Positions 56,570 through 64,000 of a DNA stretch of 64,000 nucleotides are shown piece by piece. The position numbers were made by a program, and so were the translations under genes. Below the pieces are notes generated by a model, which had not been told where the DNA came from, ran no database searches, and worked only from the letters and a program-made list of their open reading frames with translations. Within the stretch, counting starts at the first letter, position 1, and every line of letters begins with the position of its first letter. This DNA comes from Ralstonia sp. SET104. GTDB taxonomy: Bacteria > Pseudomonadota > Gammaproteobacteria > Burkholderiales > Burkholderiaceae. The stretch lies in NCBI RefSeq assembly GCF_003851545.1, contig NZ_BHVX01000003.1, positions 62,001 to 126,000 of the forward strand, in the 5' to 3' direction.

Positions 56570-57175
56570 ATGCGCAAGATCGTCCTGGCCTCCAACAACG
56601 CCGGCAAGCTGACGGAATTCAACGCGATGCTGGGCACCCTCGGGTTCGACGTTACACCGCAAGGCGCGCTCGGCATTCCCGAGGCGGAGGAGCCATACGC
56701 GACGTTCGTTGAAAACGCGCTCACCAAGGCCCGCCATGCGAGCCGTGCTTCCGGCCTGCCCGCGCTGGCGGACGACTCCGGCATCTGCGTGCATGCGCTG
56801 GGCGGCGCACCGGGTGTTTATTCCGCGCGCTATGCGCAGCTGGCGGGCGGGCCGAAATCGGATGCCGCCAACAACGCCCGGCTGGTGCGCGAACTGGCCG
56901 GCAAGGCTGATCGCGGCGCGCACTATGTTTGCGTGCTCGTCTACGTGCGCCACGCAGACGATCCGCAGCCGATCATTGCCGAGGGCAACTGGTTTGGCGA
57001 GGTAATCGACACGCCGCGCGGCGACGGCGGCTTTGGCTACGACCCACATTTCCTGCTGCCCGATCTCGGCAAGACTGCCGCTGAGCTGTCCAAGGCCGAA
57101 AAGAACAGCGTGAGCCATCGCGCACAGGCCCTCGCGCAACTGGTCGAGCGGCTGCGCGCCTTTGAAAACACCTGA
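56570..57175 (+). CDS. rdgB: XTP/dITP diphosphatase (non-canonical purine NTPase)
   Basis: The 201-residue enzyme starts RKIVLASNNAGKLTEF and has TFVENALTKARHASR, LADDSGICVHALGGAPGVYSARYA and GGFGYDPHFLLP. It removes ITP, dITP and XTP from the nucleotide pool. It is directly behind rph and 6 bp before hemW, the conserved rph-rdgB-hemW order. Confidence 0.96.
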   Translation: MRKIVLASNNAGKLTEFNAMLGTLGFDVTPQGALGIPEAEEPYATFVENALTKARHASRASGLPALADDSGICVHALGGAPGVYSARYAQLAGGPKSDAANNARLVRELAGKADRGAHYVCVLVYVRHADDPQPIIAEGNWFGEVIDTPRGDGGFGYDPHFLLPDLGKTAAELSKAEKNSVSHRAQALAQLVERLRAFENT

Positions 57176-57181
57176 ATTTCG

Positions 57182-58450
57182 ATGATTCCGATTCACCCGG
57201 CTGGCGCCAGCAAGATGCCTTCCGCGACCGCCGCTGAGACCGGTGACAAGGTCACCTCCGTCTTCCTGCAACCGGGCAAGATCAGCCTACCGGCCTCGCC
57301 CCCGTTGTCGTTATACGTGCACGTGCCTTGGTGCGTGCGCAAGTGCCCGTACTGCGATTTCAACTCGCATGCCGAGCCAGAACAGGGCATCCAGGAAGAA
57401 CGTTTTCTCGCCGCCGTGCGGCAGGATCTGGAGGCCGCGCTGCCGATGGTGTGGGGGCGGCACGTGCACACGATCTTCATCGGTGGCGGCACGCCGAGCC
57501 TGTTGTCGGCGCGGGGGCTGGACCTCCTGCTGTCGGACATCCGCATGCTGCTGCCCGTGGATGCAGATGCCGAAATCACCATGGAAGCGAACCCCGGCAC
57601 ATTCGAGGCGGAGCGTTTCCGCAGCTATCGCGCCAGCGGCGTGAACCGCCTGTCGATCGGGATCCAGAGCTTCAACGATGCACATCTGCAGGCGCTGGGC
57701 CGCATCCACAGCGCCGCTGAAGCGCGCGCCGCCATCGATATCGCCCGCGCGCATTTCGACAACATCAACCTCGACCTGATGTTCGCCCTGCCCGGCCAGA
57801 CACTCGCCGAATGCGAGGCCGATGTGGAGGCCGCTTTGTCGTTCGATACCAACCACGTGTCGCTGTACCACCTGACGCTGGAACCGAACACGTACTTCGC
57901 CAAGTACCCGCCCGCGCTGCCGGATGACGACGCAGCGTTTGCGATGCAGGATTGGATTCACGCCCGGCTGGCGGCGGCGGGTTACGAGCATTACGAGGTG
58001 TCCGCCTATGCCAAGGCAGGCAAGCGCTGCAAGCACAACCTGAACTACTGGCAATTCGGCGATTACCTCGGCATCGGGCCGGGCGCGCACGGCAAGCTGA
58101 GCTTTCCGCACCGGGTCATCCGCGAGATGCGGCACAAGCATCCGGATACATATCTGCGCCAGGCGGACGTGGCCGGCGGCGCGGCGCTCGTGCAAGAGCA
58201 GCGCGAGGTCGACGCAGCCGATCTGCCGTTCGAATTCATGCTCAATGCCCTGCGCCTGACAGACGGCTTCCCCGTCACGCTGTTCCAGGAACGCACAGGC
58301 CTGCCCTTACGCACGATTGAGCGGGAGCTCGATGCCGCCGAGCAGCGCGGGCTGCTCACGCGTGACCATGTGGCGATCCGCCCGACCGAGCTGGGACAGC
58401 GATTCCTCAACGATCTGCAGGAATTGTTCTTGGCCGACGACGAAAACTGA
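57182..58450 (+). CDS. hemW: Radical SAM family haem chaperone HemW
   Basis: The 422-residue protein has the radical-SAM motif CVRKCPYC near residue 50 and GGGTPSLLS. The pattern NLDLMFALPGQTLAECEADV and the C-terminal HemW domain (LGIGPGAHGKLSF) follow. It was long called coproporphyrinogen III oxidase-like, but the missing second N-terminal residues and family features mark the haem chaperone. About 35 residues precede the conserved start. tRNA-Ser lies 85 bp downstream. Confidence 0.94.
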   Translation: MIPIHPAGASKMPSATAAETGDKVTSVFLQPGKISLPASPPLSLYVHVPWCVRKCPYCDFNSHAEPEQGIQEERFLAAVRQDLEAALPMVWGRHVHTIFIGGGTPSLLSARGLDLLLSDIRMLLPVDADAEITMEANPGTFEAERFRSYRASGVNRLSIGIQSFNDAHLQALGRIHSAAEARAAIDIARAHFDNINLDLMFALPGQTLAECEADVEAALSFDTNHVSLYHLTLEPNTYFAKYPPALPDDDAAFAMQDWIHARLAAAGYEHYEVSAYAKAGKRCKHNLNYWQFGDYLGIGPGAHGKLSFPHRVIREMRHKHPDTYLRQADVAGGAALVQEQREVDAADLPFEFMLNALRLTDGFPVTLFQERTGLPLRTIERELDAAEQRGLLTRDHVAIRPTELGQRFLNDLQELFLADDEN

Positions 58451-58535
58451 AGTTACCCCGTGCCAAGTTGCGCCGGGTGCCGTTACAATGGCGCCCTTGC
58501 TCGCAACGAGCAGCCCAGCAGCCCAGCAACAAAAA

Positions 58536-58625
58536 GGAAGCGTGGCCGAGTGGTTTAAGGCAGCAGTCTTGAAAACTGCCGATGGGGTGACCCATCCGTG
58601 AGTTCGAATCTCACCGCTTCCGCCA
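58536..58625 (+). tRNA. tRNA-Ser (anticodon TGA)
   Basis: The 90-nt molecule has acceptor arms GGAAGCG/CGCTTCC, anticodon loop CTTGAAA (TGA), a long variable arm (GATGGGGTGACCCATC) as in class II tRNAs, T loop GTTCGAATC and encoded CCA. It is the common attachment site type for islands. The 2.5 kb downstream look accessory, but no repeat of its 3' end was found. Confidence 0.96.
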
Positions 58626-58672
58626 GTCCTTGTTCCAAGGCACGCCGGATTTCTCCAGCACTCCCCCGCCAT

Positions 58673-58709
58673 CCCCAATAACGACGCCGTTCTGGGGCAT
58701 TTCTTTTTT
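58673..58709 (+). terminator. Candidate terminator after tRNA-Ser
   Basis: CCCCA/TGGGG and an inner AACG/CGTT pair form an interrupted stem with an ACGC loop, followed closely by TTTCTTTTTTC. It lies about 50 bp after the tRNA. Confidence 0.5.
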
Positions 58710-58839
58710 CTGCCTCCGGGCCAAGGGCAAGAAATGGCCGCGCGGCAACGGTTGCCAATCAACAGCAGCCACTCCAATCGACCGGCACCGCATAGTCGCC
58801 GATCAGCAAGCCATTGATATCCTCAACAGCGCATTCCCG

Positions 58840-59307
58840 TTAGTGCCGCGCCATTGGCCAAAGCGCATCGGGATCTTCCTCAAGCGCCTTGGCAATTGCG
58901 AGACGAACGCGCCTCGCTCCGTTGCCCGCGAGGGAAGAAGACAGCAATTGCGGAGTAACGCCGTCCAAGCCCAGCTTTTCCGAGAGTTCGCGCAAGGTTG
59001 CCTTGCCGAAACGCTCATTCAGCAGGCGCTTTACAAGAGGAGCGGCGCGGGGAAGTCCACGAGGATCGGGGATTGGCCCCGTTGCGAGGCCTCTTCTCTT
59101 GGGCTCTTCCAGCTCTATCAGCTCTATCGGCTCTATCGAGAAATCCACCGTTTGAGGCGGAAGATCCTCAGCCATTGACCGACCTAAATTTTCCAGAGCT
59201 TCGGCTACGTTTCGCCCCGTGCTGGAGCACATTGTGTCTGGCGCAACCAACACTGCAAAATAGCGCCCGCGTTCCTCGTACAGCCGGACCTTGCAAATCA
59301 AATCCAT
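58840..59307 (-). CDS. Orphan regulator: HicB-like N-terminus with Ner-like HTH C-terminus
   Basis: The 155-residue protein starts MDLICKVRLYEERGRYFAVL. Its first 60 residues resemble the HicB/UPF0150 fold (VLVAPDTMCSSTGRNVAEAL). After a Glu/Pro linker, the last 55 residues (ELSEKLGLDGVTPQLLSSSL, then VRLAIAKALEEDPDALWP) look like a Ner-type HTH. A TATAAT at 59342-59347 on this strand fits a start at ATG 59307 better than GTG 59328. No HicA toxin is near. It could be a solitary antitoxin turned regulator, or part of a lost island. Confidence 0.6.
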   Translation of the reverse strand: MDLICKVRLYEERGRYFAVLVAPDTMCSSTGRNVAEALENLGRSMAEDLPPQTVDFSIEPIELIELEEPKRRGLATGPIPDPRGLPRAAPLVKRLLNERFGKATLRELSEKLGLDGVTPQLLSSSLAGNGARRVRLAIAKALEEDPDALWPMARH

Positions 59308-59978
59308 ATTATTCGGGCACCCAACCACGACAGGCTGATTGATTATATTTTCTCGGATTAGCCTGACAGTCCCTGCTGCGCCTCGCTACCGAAGCCAAGA
59401 ACGCAAGCGCCGCCCCAAGCCCATAGGGGCTTGGGGTGATCAAGCGCGTGAGACTCCTCCCCGCCCATCTTTTATGTTGTTTCGACCAATCATCGTATTG
59501 ATGATGGCCTGTGCCTCAACGCTGAAGCAATATCGCCGGGCCGCCAACCCGAAAAGACCTGGGAGAATCCGCTCCCCCATGTCTACGAGTCAGATTTGGC
59601 CTGTGACGGCCAAGCGACTTGCTGTTTTTCCCCGTTACCCGCCCTGCGTCGATTCCATGGAACCGCACGGGCGCTGAATTTTTTATTCGGCACGATGCCG
59701 ACACCACATATTGTCGAGAACGATAGCAGACGCTATTCTGACTGGCACCCTGCTAATTAGAGGGTAAAAACCTGCCAGCAAATGCCGTTCATGCCGGCTG
59801 CTTTCTCGTCCAGCAGGCTTGGATCGACATATTCCAGAGCGCGGGAAGTAACTGGCAGCGCTGTCATGATCACAGCCTTGTGCAACCGTTTGACGCTGCC
59901 TGCGATTCGTCCAAGGTTGATAATGCGCATCGGCGCCTGGCAATCGGTTTTTTGTATTGCAACCAAAAGCGGCAGACC
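59308..59978. other. 671-bp region without a convincing gene
   Basis: Only short, low-quality frames occur here on either strand. Base composition is visibly less GC-rich than the surrounding genes. It holds a perfect TATAAT for the minus-strand gene (complement of 59342-59347), a perfect 10-bp hairpin with a 4-nt loop at 59413-59436, and a small GGGAG/CTCCC hairpin near 59562. A frame upstream of the PAS-LuxR gene (from 59880) begins with TTG and lacks support. Confidence 0.55.
59413..59436. repeat. Perfect 10-bp inverted repeat (hairpin)
   Basis: CCCCAAGCCC and GGGCTTGGGG flank the 4-nt loop ATAG. No T-run follows on either strand, so it is not a standard intrinsic terminator. Its role is unknown. 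Confidence 0.55.
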
Positions 59979-60563
59979 ATGGAAGTCCTCAAAGATGTGA
60001 ATGCGATCGCTTTGGCCAATAGTCTTCCAGATGGCGTCTTTCTGGTCGACGAGCGTGGTCGAATCCGTCACGCCAATGCAGCGTGGGAAGACATCCTTGG
60101 TTATCGGCCATCGGAACTGGTCGGGCAATCCATGCTCGAGCTCGTAGCGCCGGACGACCGTGACAGAACGCAAAGGGAAGCCGGTCGCGTTCAGACCGGT
60201 GCAAAGCGCACTGGATTCGAAAATCGCTATCGGCACCAGCTTGGCACCGATGTCCACTTGTCATGGTCGGCACAGTGGAATGCGGAACATCGATTGCGCA
60301 TCGGCGTGGCGCGTAACGTCACCGAAGCGAGGATGCTGGCGGAGCGCAGCCCCCTGGCGCAACTACAAGAGCGTCTGGCGCCTCACGAATCCCGGGTATT
60401 GCACCTGTTGCTGACTGAGGCCGCAGAAAAGCAGATTGCGGAACAACTCGGCCTTGCCATTTCAACCACGCACTCCTACATCACGAACGTTTATCGCAAA
60501 TTCGGCGTGCGCGGCCGCGCTGGCCTGATGAGCCTGTGGCTCAAAGAGATGCAGAATCGCTGA
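59979..60563 (+). CDS. PAS domain-containing LuxR-type HTH regulator
   Basis: The 194-residue protein has a PAS domain at about 8-120 (LPDGVFLVDERGRIRHANAA, LGYRPSELVGQSMLELVAP) and a LuxR-type HTH at about 135-190 (AAEKQIAEQLGLAISTTHSY, VYRKFGVRGRAGLMSLWL). PAS ligand and target genes are unknown; no kinase is adjacent. ATG 59979 starts the PAS region, while a longer frame opens with TTG at 59880. The neighbourhood is accessory. It ends 58 bp before the folded leader at 60621. Confidence 0.85.
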   Translation: MEVLKDVNAIALANSLPDGVFLVDERGRIRHANAAWEDILGYRPSELVGQSMLELVAPDDRDRTQREAGRVQTGAKRTGFENRYRHQLGTDVHLSWSAQWNAEHRLRIGVARNVTEARMLAERSPLAQLQERLAPHESRVLHLLLTEAAEKQIAEQLGLAISTTHSYITNVYRKFGVRGRAGLMSLWLKEMQNR

Positions 60564-60620
60564 CACTACCGCCCTCCCCGTCGCCGTGCCTTGGTGAGGG
60601 AGCGCTCGCGCTCGCCGGTT

Positions 60621-60706
60621 TCCTGTATCGCCGGTACGCCAACCTTGCCTTGCGCCCGGCCACCCCGATTGGCGTCGGGGTTCGGGTACTTGGACCCGAT
60701 ACAGGA
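60621..60706 (+). promoter_or_regulatory. Strongly folded leader that would sequester a Shine-Dalgarno
   Basis: TCCTGTATCG (60621-60630) pairs perfectly with CGATACAGGA (60697-60706). Inside are further pairs (60631-60640 with 60684-60693, with bulges) and a perfect apical hairpin CCCCGA/TCGGGG (60663-60668 with 60675-60680). The 3' arm contains the AGGAG ribosome site of the gene starting at 60715, so the fold would block translation. It could be a thermosensor, a ligand- or protein-controlled element, or a chance fold. Confidence 0.55.
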
Positions 60707-60714
60707 GCATCGAA

Positions 60715-61111
60715 ATGCGCCACACCCTTGCTCGCCTAGAGGACACGCAATCTCCCCTCGGTAATCACAACGACGGGACTGAGCCACTTCAACAGCAACG
60801 TACCGATCTCGTGCGAGCGCTGGCAGCGGCCGAAGCGTCAGTAAGAACATTCCCCCGTCGGCGCATTGCAACAGGCCAAAGCGCGGGCACGGGTCACGCG
60901 CCTGCAGAACGAATTGAGACGCTTGAAAGCCACGCTCGGCATGGCCAGGCCACGTCAGAACGTGGGCGACTTCCTGATCGAGATGTTCCGCGAGCGCGTT
61001 TCCCGCAACGAATGGCAGTGCATCGTCGCCAAGGCGCGACGCCGCCACGATTCAAAAGCTGCGGAACGTCACATCGGACCGCTCGCTGCGGGGCCTGGAG
61101 CGCAAAGCTGA
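60715..61111 (+). pseudogene. Small coiled-coil gene split by a +1 shift at a C5 run
   Basis: A frame starts at ATG 60715 (RHTLARLEDTQSPLG) behind CAGGAG. The adjacent frame then carries a clearly helical continuation (VTRLQNELRRLKATLGMARP, NVGDFLIEMFRERVSRNEWQ) to TGA 61109-61111. Removing one C from the C5 run at 60852-60856 joins them into one 131-residue coiled-coil-rich protein. Causes could be a real mutation, an assembly error, or +1 programmed slippage at CCC-C. I do not recognise the family. Confidence 0.5.
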
Positions 61112-61146
61112 TATAGTCGCGTCGGCTCCGATTTCTGAACCTTGCG

Positions 61147-61779
61147 ATGTCTCTCGTATTTCGCCGAACCGCTCTCTCATTCGTTGCCGCAGCCTCGGTT
61201 GCAGGCGCCGGCTTCGTCCACGCGCAAGCCAGCGCGCCACAAGCGCCGGCAGTGTCCACGGCAGCGTCGGGCGGCACCGTTGCCGAGCTGCAGCAGTTGC
61301 TGGCGCAGAAACGCCTGACCGAGTTGCGCACAACCTACAACGGCGACTACGGCACCAGCCTCCTGCTCGTCAACGAAGACACCACTGCCTACGTCGCGCT
61401 GTCGTATCGCAAAGAATTGTGGCGCGTGTACAAGTTCGCTTCGGTAGCGCCGGCCGAGGGCGCATACGATACGCTGGCCCGCCAGACGCGCACCTGGGCC
61501 GAAGACGACTTGCGCCGTGCCGTGGTCGCCGGCCAGAAAGCCCAGCTTGAGCGTGAGGCCCAGGCCGCCGAGCAGCGAGCCGCATCGCTCGGTCAGGAAG
61601 TGCGCATCATGCAGACCCAGCGCCAGAAAATGCTGGCGGAGCAACAGACCATGCGCCAGGAAACCAAGGCGCTGGACATCGAACGCCGCGCCTATCAGGC
61701 GCAGGTCGACACCCTGCAGCAGCAGATTCGCCTGCTCGAAAAGCAGCTCAACGACCCGCACTGGTCGCCCGCGCCGTAA
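61147..61779 (+). CDS. DUF2968 domain-containing exported protein
   Basis: The 210-residue protein has a signal peptide (cleavage after FVHA near residue 26), then ELQQLLAQKRLTELRTTYNG and a globular part to about 115. A long coiled coil (about 120-200, rich in Gln, Glu and Ala) and a short Pro tail follow. The pattern is the DUF2968 family of Burkholderiales, of unknown function and probably periplasmic. A gene of unknown function follows 193 bp later. Confidence 0.85.
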   Translation: MSLVFRRTALSFVAAASVAGAGFVHAQASAPQAPAVSTAASGGTVAELQQLLAQKRLTELRTTYNGDYGTSLLLVNEDTTAYVALSYRKELWRVYKFASVAPAEGAYDTLARQTRTWAEDDLRRAVVAGQKAQLEREAQAAEQRAASLGQEVRIMQTQRQKMLAEQQTMRQETKALDIERRAYQAQVDTLQQQIRLLEKQLNDPHWSPAP

Positions 61780-61972
61780 TCCGTCTTTTTCGACTCGGTA
61801 TTGGCCCTCGCGGCTGGGCGCCTCTGCGGCGTGCTGCCGGTGGCCCGGCGCGACAGGCTTCTCCACAAATTTTTGAGTTTGTCTGATCGACCGCCTCCCA
61901 ACCGGCTCTTAGCATTGGAGCTGTTACCGCGGGCGGCCAGAGCGCCTTCCGCGGCCACCTGCGGAGACGGTC

Positions 61973-62644
61973 TTGGATTCCCTCAACTTCACCATCGACG
62001 GCCAGCTGGGCATACCGGGCTTCGTGCGCGTGCCGCCGCCGTTTGGCACGCCGCGTCCAGCCGTATGGACGCTCCGCGCCGCGCTCGCCCGCGTACAGGG
62101 CGATGAGCTGCCGGCCATGGCCGAAACCGAACGCCGGGCAGCGCGTGCGCAATGGCGCCAATGCCTGACGATCGTCGCTGTCGGAATGGCGTGCACAGCG
62201 GCTGCCGCGCTGATCGGCGCGTATACCGGCAAGCGCGTGCAACCCGCGCTCGACATTGCCCCGATGCAGCATGCGGCCAGCACCAACCCTGCTCCGGCTG
62301 GGGCCGATCCGGCCAAGATCGAGATCGAAAAAGCGCCTGAGGCACGGTCCGACATCATCGCGACAGCCGATGACGAGCAAAAAATCCGGATCGCGCCTGC
62401 TCTCATGAAATCGCCGGACAAACCCATGAAGCCGCGTACGCTTGCGCGCACAAGCGGCCGCACAGCGATGCCTGCTGTGCCTGCTCAACCGGCCACGACG
62501 ATTTACGATAAACCGGTGCCTCTCGACGCCTATCGCGCAATGACTGACACGGCGCCAGTTGCCTCCAGCTACGTCGCGCCTGGCACCTCGGTGCATATCG
62601 AGCCGCTACGCCACACTCGCCTGACCGAAGAACCGACGGACTGA
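61973..62644 (+). CDS. Hypothetical single-pass membrane protein
   Basis: The 223-residue protein has a cytoplasmic-type N-terminus of about 60 residues, one transmembrane segment at about 66-85 (LTIVAVGMACTAAAALIGAY), and a long Ala/Pro/Lys-rich tail, probably periplasmic. It starts with TTG 61973, which has GGAG 6 nt upstream; no in-frame ATG precedes the conserved part. I do not recognise the family. Confidence 0.6.
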   Translation: MDSLNFTIDGQLGIPGFVRVPPPFGTPRPAVWTLRAALARVQGDELPAMAETERRAARAQWRQCLTIVAVGMACTAAAALIGAYTGKRVQPALDIAPMQHAASTNPAPAGADPAKIEIEKAPEARSDIIATADDEQKIRIAPALMKSPDKPMKPRTLARTSGRTAMPAVPAQPATTIYDKPVPLDAYRAMTDTAPVASSYVAPGTSVHIEPLRHTRLTEEPTD

Positions 62645-62673
62645 TCGGCGCGCATTTCACCGCACCAACCAAG

Positions 62674-62707
62674 CGGGCGGCCGTTGCCTAGTGCAATTGG
62701 CCGCCCG
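62674..62707. terminator. Candidate bidirectional terminator between convergent genes
   Basis: A perfect 9-bp stem (CGGGCGGCC/GGCCGCCCG) has a 16-nt loop and lies across the pcp stop, with short T tract on the plus side only. It may serve the convergent genes. Confidence 0.4.
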
Positions 62708-63335
62708 TTTCGCGTACATCGTGCAGCGTACGCAAGGTCGTCTCGATAGCGATGCGCAGGCCGCTGACGATGGTGTCGTGCGCCATGCTCGGCTGCCCCG
62801 GATGCCGGGCCGCCTGCGACGGCAGATACGGAATATGGATGAAACCGCCACGCGTAGGCAGCTTGTGGCGAGCGATGGCGTGCATCAGCCCATAGAAGAC
62901 GTGATTGCAGACGAACGTGCCCGCCGTCTGCGATACGGAAGCAGGCACCCCGGCGGTGCGCAATTCACGCACGATGGCCTTGATCGGCAGCGTTGAGAAA
63001 TACGCCGCCGGCCCGTCGCTCGCAATCGCAATGTCGATGGGCTGCTTGCCGGCGTTGTCGGCAATGCGCGCGTCGTCCACATTGATGGCGATGCGCTCGA
63101 TGGCCATCTCGGCACGGCCACCGGCCTGCCCCACGGCGATCACCACATCGGGCTGCAGCGTCTGCAGCAACTTGCCGAGCACCTTGTTGGATTCACCAAA
63201 GAGAGTCGGCAACTGGCGCGCGACGATCTCGGCGCCGGCGATTCCCTGGCCATCGAGCGTGCGCACGGCCTCCCAAGACGGATTGAGGGGCTCGTTCTCG
63301 AACGGATCGAAACCGGTGACGAGGACGGTAGGCAT
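62688..63335 (-). CDS. pcp: Pyroglutamyl-peptidase I
   Basis: The 215-residue C15 peptidase starts VLVTGFDPFENEPLNPSWEA. It has the catalytic Glu in GRAEMAIERIAIN, the Cys in TAGTFVCNHVFYG near residue 144, and the His in GFIHIPYLP near 168. It removes N-terminal pyroglutamate in the cytoplasm. It follows a TRAP solute-binding gene on the same strand, 78 bp away, and is convergent with the unknown membrane protein gene. Confidence 0.94.
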   Translation of the reverse strand: MPTVLVTGFDPFENEPLNPSWEAVRTLDGQGIAGAEIVARQLPTLFGESNKVLGKLLQTLQPDVVIAVGQAGGRAEMAIERIAINVDDARIADNAGKQPIDIAIASDGPAAYFSTLPIKAIVRELRTAGVPASVSQTAGTFVCNHVFYGLMHAIARHKLPTRGGFIHIPYLPSQAARHPGQPSMAHDTIVSGLRIAIETTLRTLHDVRETGGQLH

Positions 63336-63413
63336 GATGTTCTCCTGCGACTTGCGTAAGACTAAAACGATGATAAACGTCCGTCGAACATCATGCCCAA
63401 GCGCGTTGCAGCC

Positions 63414-64000
63414 TTAGTTGGCCTTGCTGCGCTTGTTCTCGAAATTCAACAGGATGTCGACTTCCTCTGTGCCCGCCGTGTGCAGCCATTCGCGCGTCAG
63501 GCGCTCGCCCAGGCGGCGCATGTCACCTTGCAGGGTCACGTCGGGGTTGAGTACGCGCACGCCGGTCTTGGCGAGTTCGGCTTCGTCGCGCTCATAGGTC
63601 TGGCGGCTTGAATCCCACCCGCGCGTTTCATAATCCTTGGCAAGCTTGAGCACAGTCTGCTGAGTTGCCGGCGGCAGCTTGGCAAAGCGCGCCTCGTTGA
63701 TGAACACGGCGTTCTTCGGGATCCATGCGTTGACCTTGTAGTAGTAGGCCATGCGCTGACCGGCCTTGGTTTCCAGGCCGGTGGACGGCGAGGTAACCAT
63801 GGTGTCGATCTTCCCGCCGGCAATGGCGGCGCTCAGGTCAGCGGCTTCCACCTGCACGGCCTGCGCGCCGTACATCTCGGCGATGCGCTTTTGCGCGGCG
63901 TTGTACGTGCGCAAACGATGTCCTTTCAGGTCGGACAAACGGGCGATCGGCGTTTCGGAATACAGGTTCTGCGGCGGCCAGGGCACGGCATACAGCAAGC
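63414..64000 (-). CDS. TRAP transporter solute-binding protein, C-terminal part (5' end outside window)
   Basis: The open frame of about 195 residues carries the DctP-family pattern: LSDLKGHRLRTYNAAQKRIAE, AQAVQVEAADLSAAIAGGKI, DTMVTSPSTGLETKAGQRM and KNAVFINEARFAKLPPATQQ. This is the C-terminal two thirds of a periplasmic solute-binding protein that delivers an organic acid or similar ligand to DctQM. The start and any partner genes lie beyond the right edge. Substrate is not evident. Confidence 0.88.
   Translation of the reverse strand, partial: LLYAVPWPPQNLYSETPIARLSDLKGHRLRTYNAAQKRIAEMYGAQAVQVEAADLSAAIAGGKIDTMVTSPSTGLETKAGQRMAYYYKVNAWIPKNAVFINEARFAKLPPATQQTVLKLAKDYETRGWDSSRQTYERDEAELAKTGVRVLNPDVTLQGDMRRLGERLTREWLHTAGTEEVDILLNFENKRSKAN

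Noticed and set aside
59339-59677. A 112-codon plus-strand frame as a HicA-like or other gene
   Set aside because: It has no HicA pattern, no ribosome site and poor codon quality; the region is described as non-coding.
58536-61146. A tRNA-Ser-linked genomic island with flanking repeats
   Set aside because: I found no second copy of the tRNA 3' end and no integrase, so only an accessory look can be claimed.

Overview
The window is chromosomal DNA of a GC-rich betaproteobacterium in the Burkholderiaceae, most likely Ralstonia. Gene content and order point there: ilvIHC, a sigma/DUF3619/DUF3106 cluster, yicC-gmk-rpoZ-spoT, kinase/PP2C-rph-rdgB-hemW, a DUF2968 protein and a YXWGXW protein. This placement is inference from recognised families; no search was run. 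Coding density is high and there are no insertion sequences, prophage or CRISPR arrays.

Layout. 1-3.6 kb: branched-chain amino acid operon ilvI-ilvN-ilvC (minus strand). 3.9-7.5 kb: ECF sigma factor, DUF3619 and DUF3106 proteins (anti-sigma-like arrangement), an RDD protein and a membrane-anchored alpha/beta hydrolase. 7.5-10.3 kb: PlcP-like metallophosphoesterase, Agt-like glycosyltransferase and diacylglycerol kinase behind four 11-bp-spaced PhoB half-site matches, read as a phosphate-starvation membrane lipid remodelling module. 10.4-15.3 kb: TetR regulator, LOG protein, DUF924, truncated haemoglobin and a large FtsX-type permease. 15.4-17.5 kb: ModE-like regulator and a tungstate-binding protein.

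17.5-35.7 kb is a purine catabolism island. Adenine and guanine deaminases feed xanthine dehydrogenase (xdhABC). Urate is then oxidised by membrane urate hydroxylase PuuD, and UraH, UraD and PuuE carry the product to allantoate. A nucleobase permease, an 8-oxoguanine deaminase, LysR and GntR regulators and a porin accompany them. A manganese (yybP-ykoY) riboswitch with a TMEM165/GDT1 exporter sits in the middle. No allantoate-degrading gene is present.

35.8-48.9 kb: malic enzyme, a repeat-containing lipoprotein, pepN, fbp, tRNA-Thr, a Kbp-like LysM protein, a PHB-depolymerase-family esterase, a YXWGXW protein, a LysR regulator, a DMT transporter, greB and two identical tRNA-Arg genes. 48.9-58.6 kb: spoT, rpoZ, gmk, yicC, kinase/phosphatase pair, rph, rdgB, hemW and tRNA-Ser.

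58.6-61.1 kb, after tRNA-Ser, is the most accessory-looking part: a HicB-like/Ner-like orphan regulator, about 670 bp without a convincing gene, a PAS-LuxR regulator, and a strongly folded leader that would bury the Shine-Dalgarno of a small gene split by a +1 shift at a C5 run. The window closes with a DUF2968 protein, a membrane protein of unknown function, pcp and a partial TRAP solute-binding protein. The best leads are the Pho-box lipid module, the sigma/DUF3619/DUF3106 cluster, the TTGT-N2-ACAA operator set around the GntR gene and the 60.6-61.1 kb leader.
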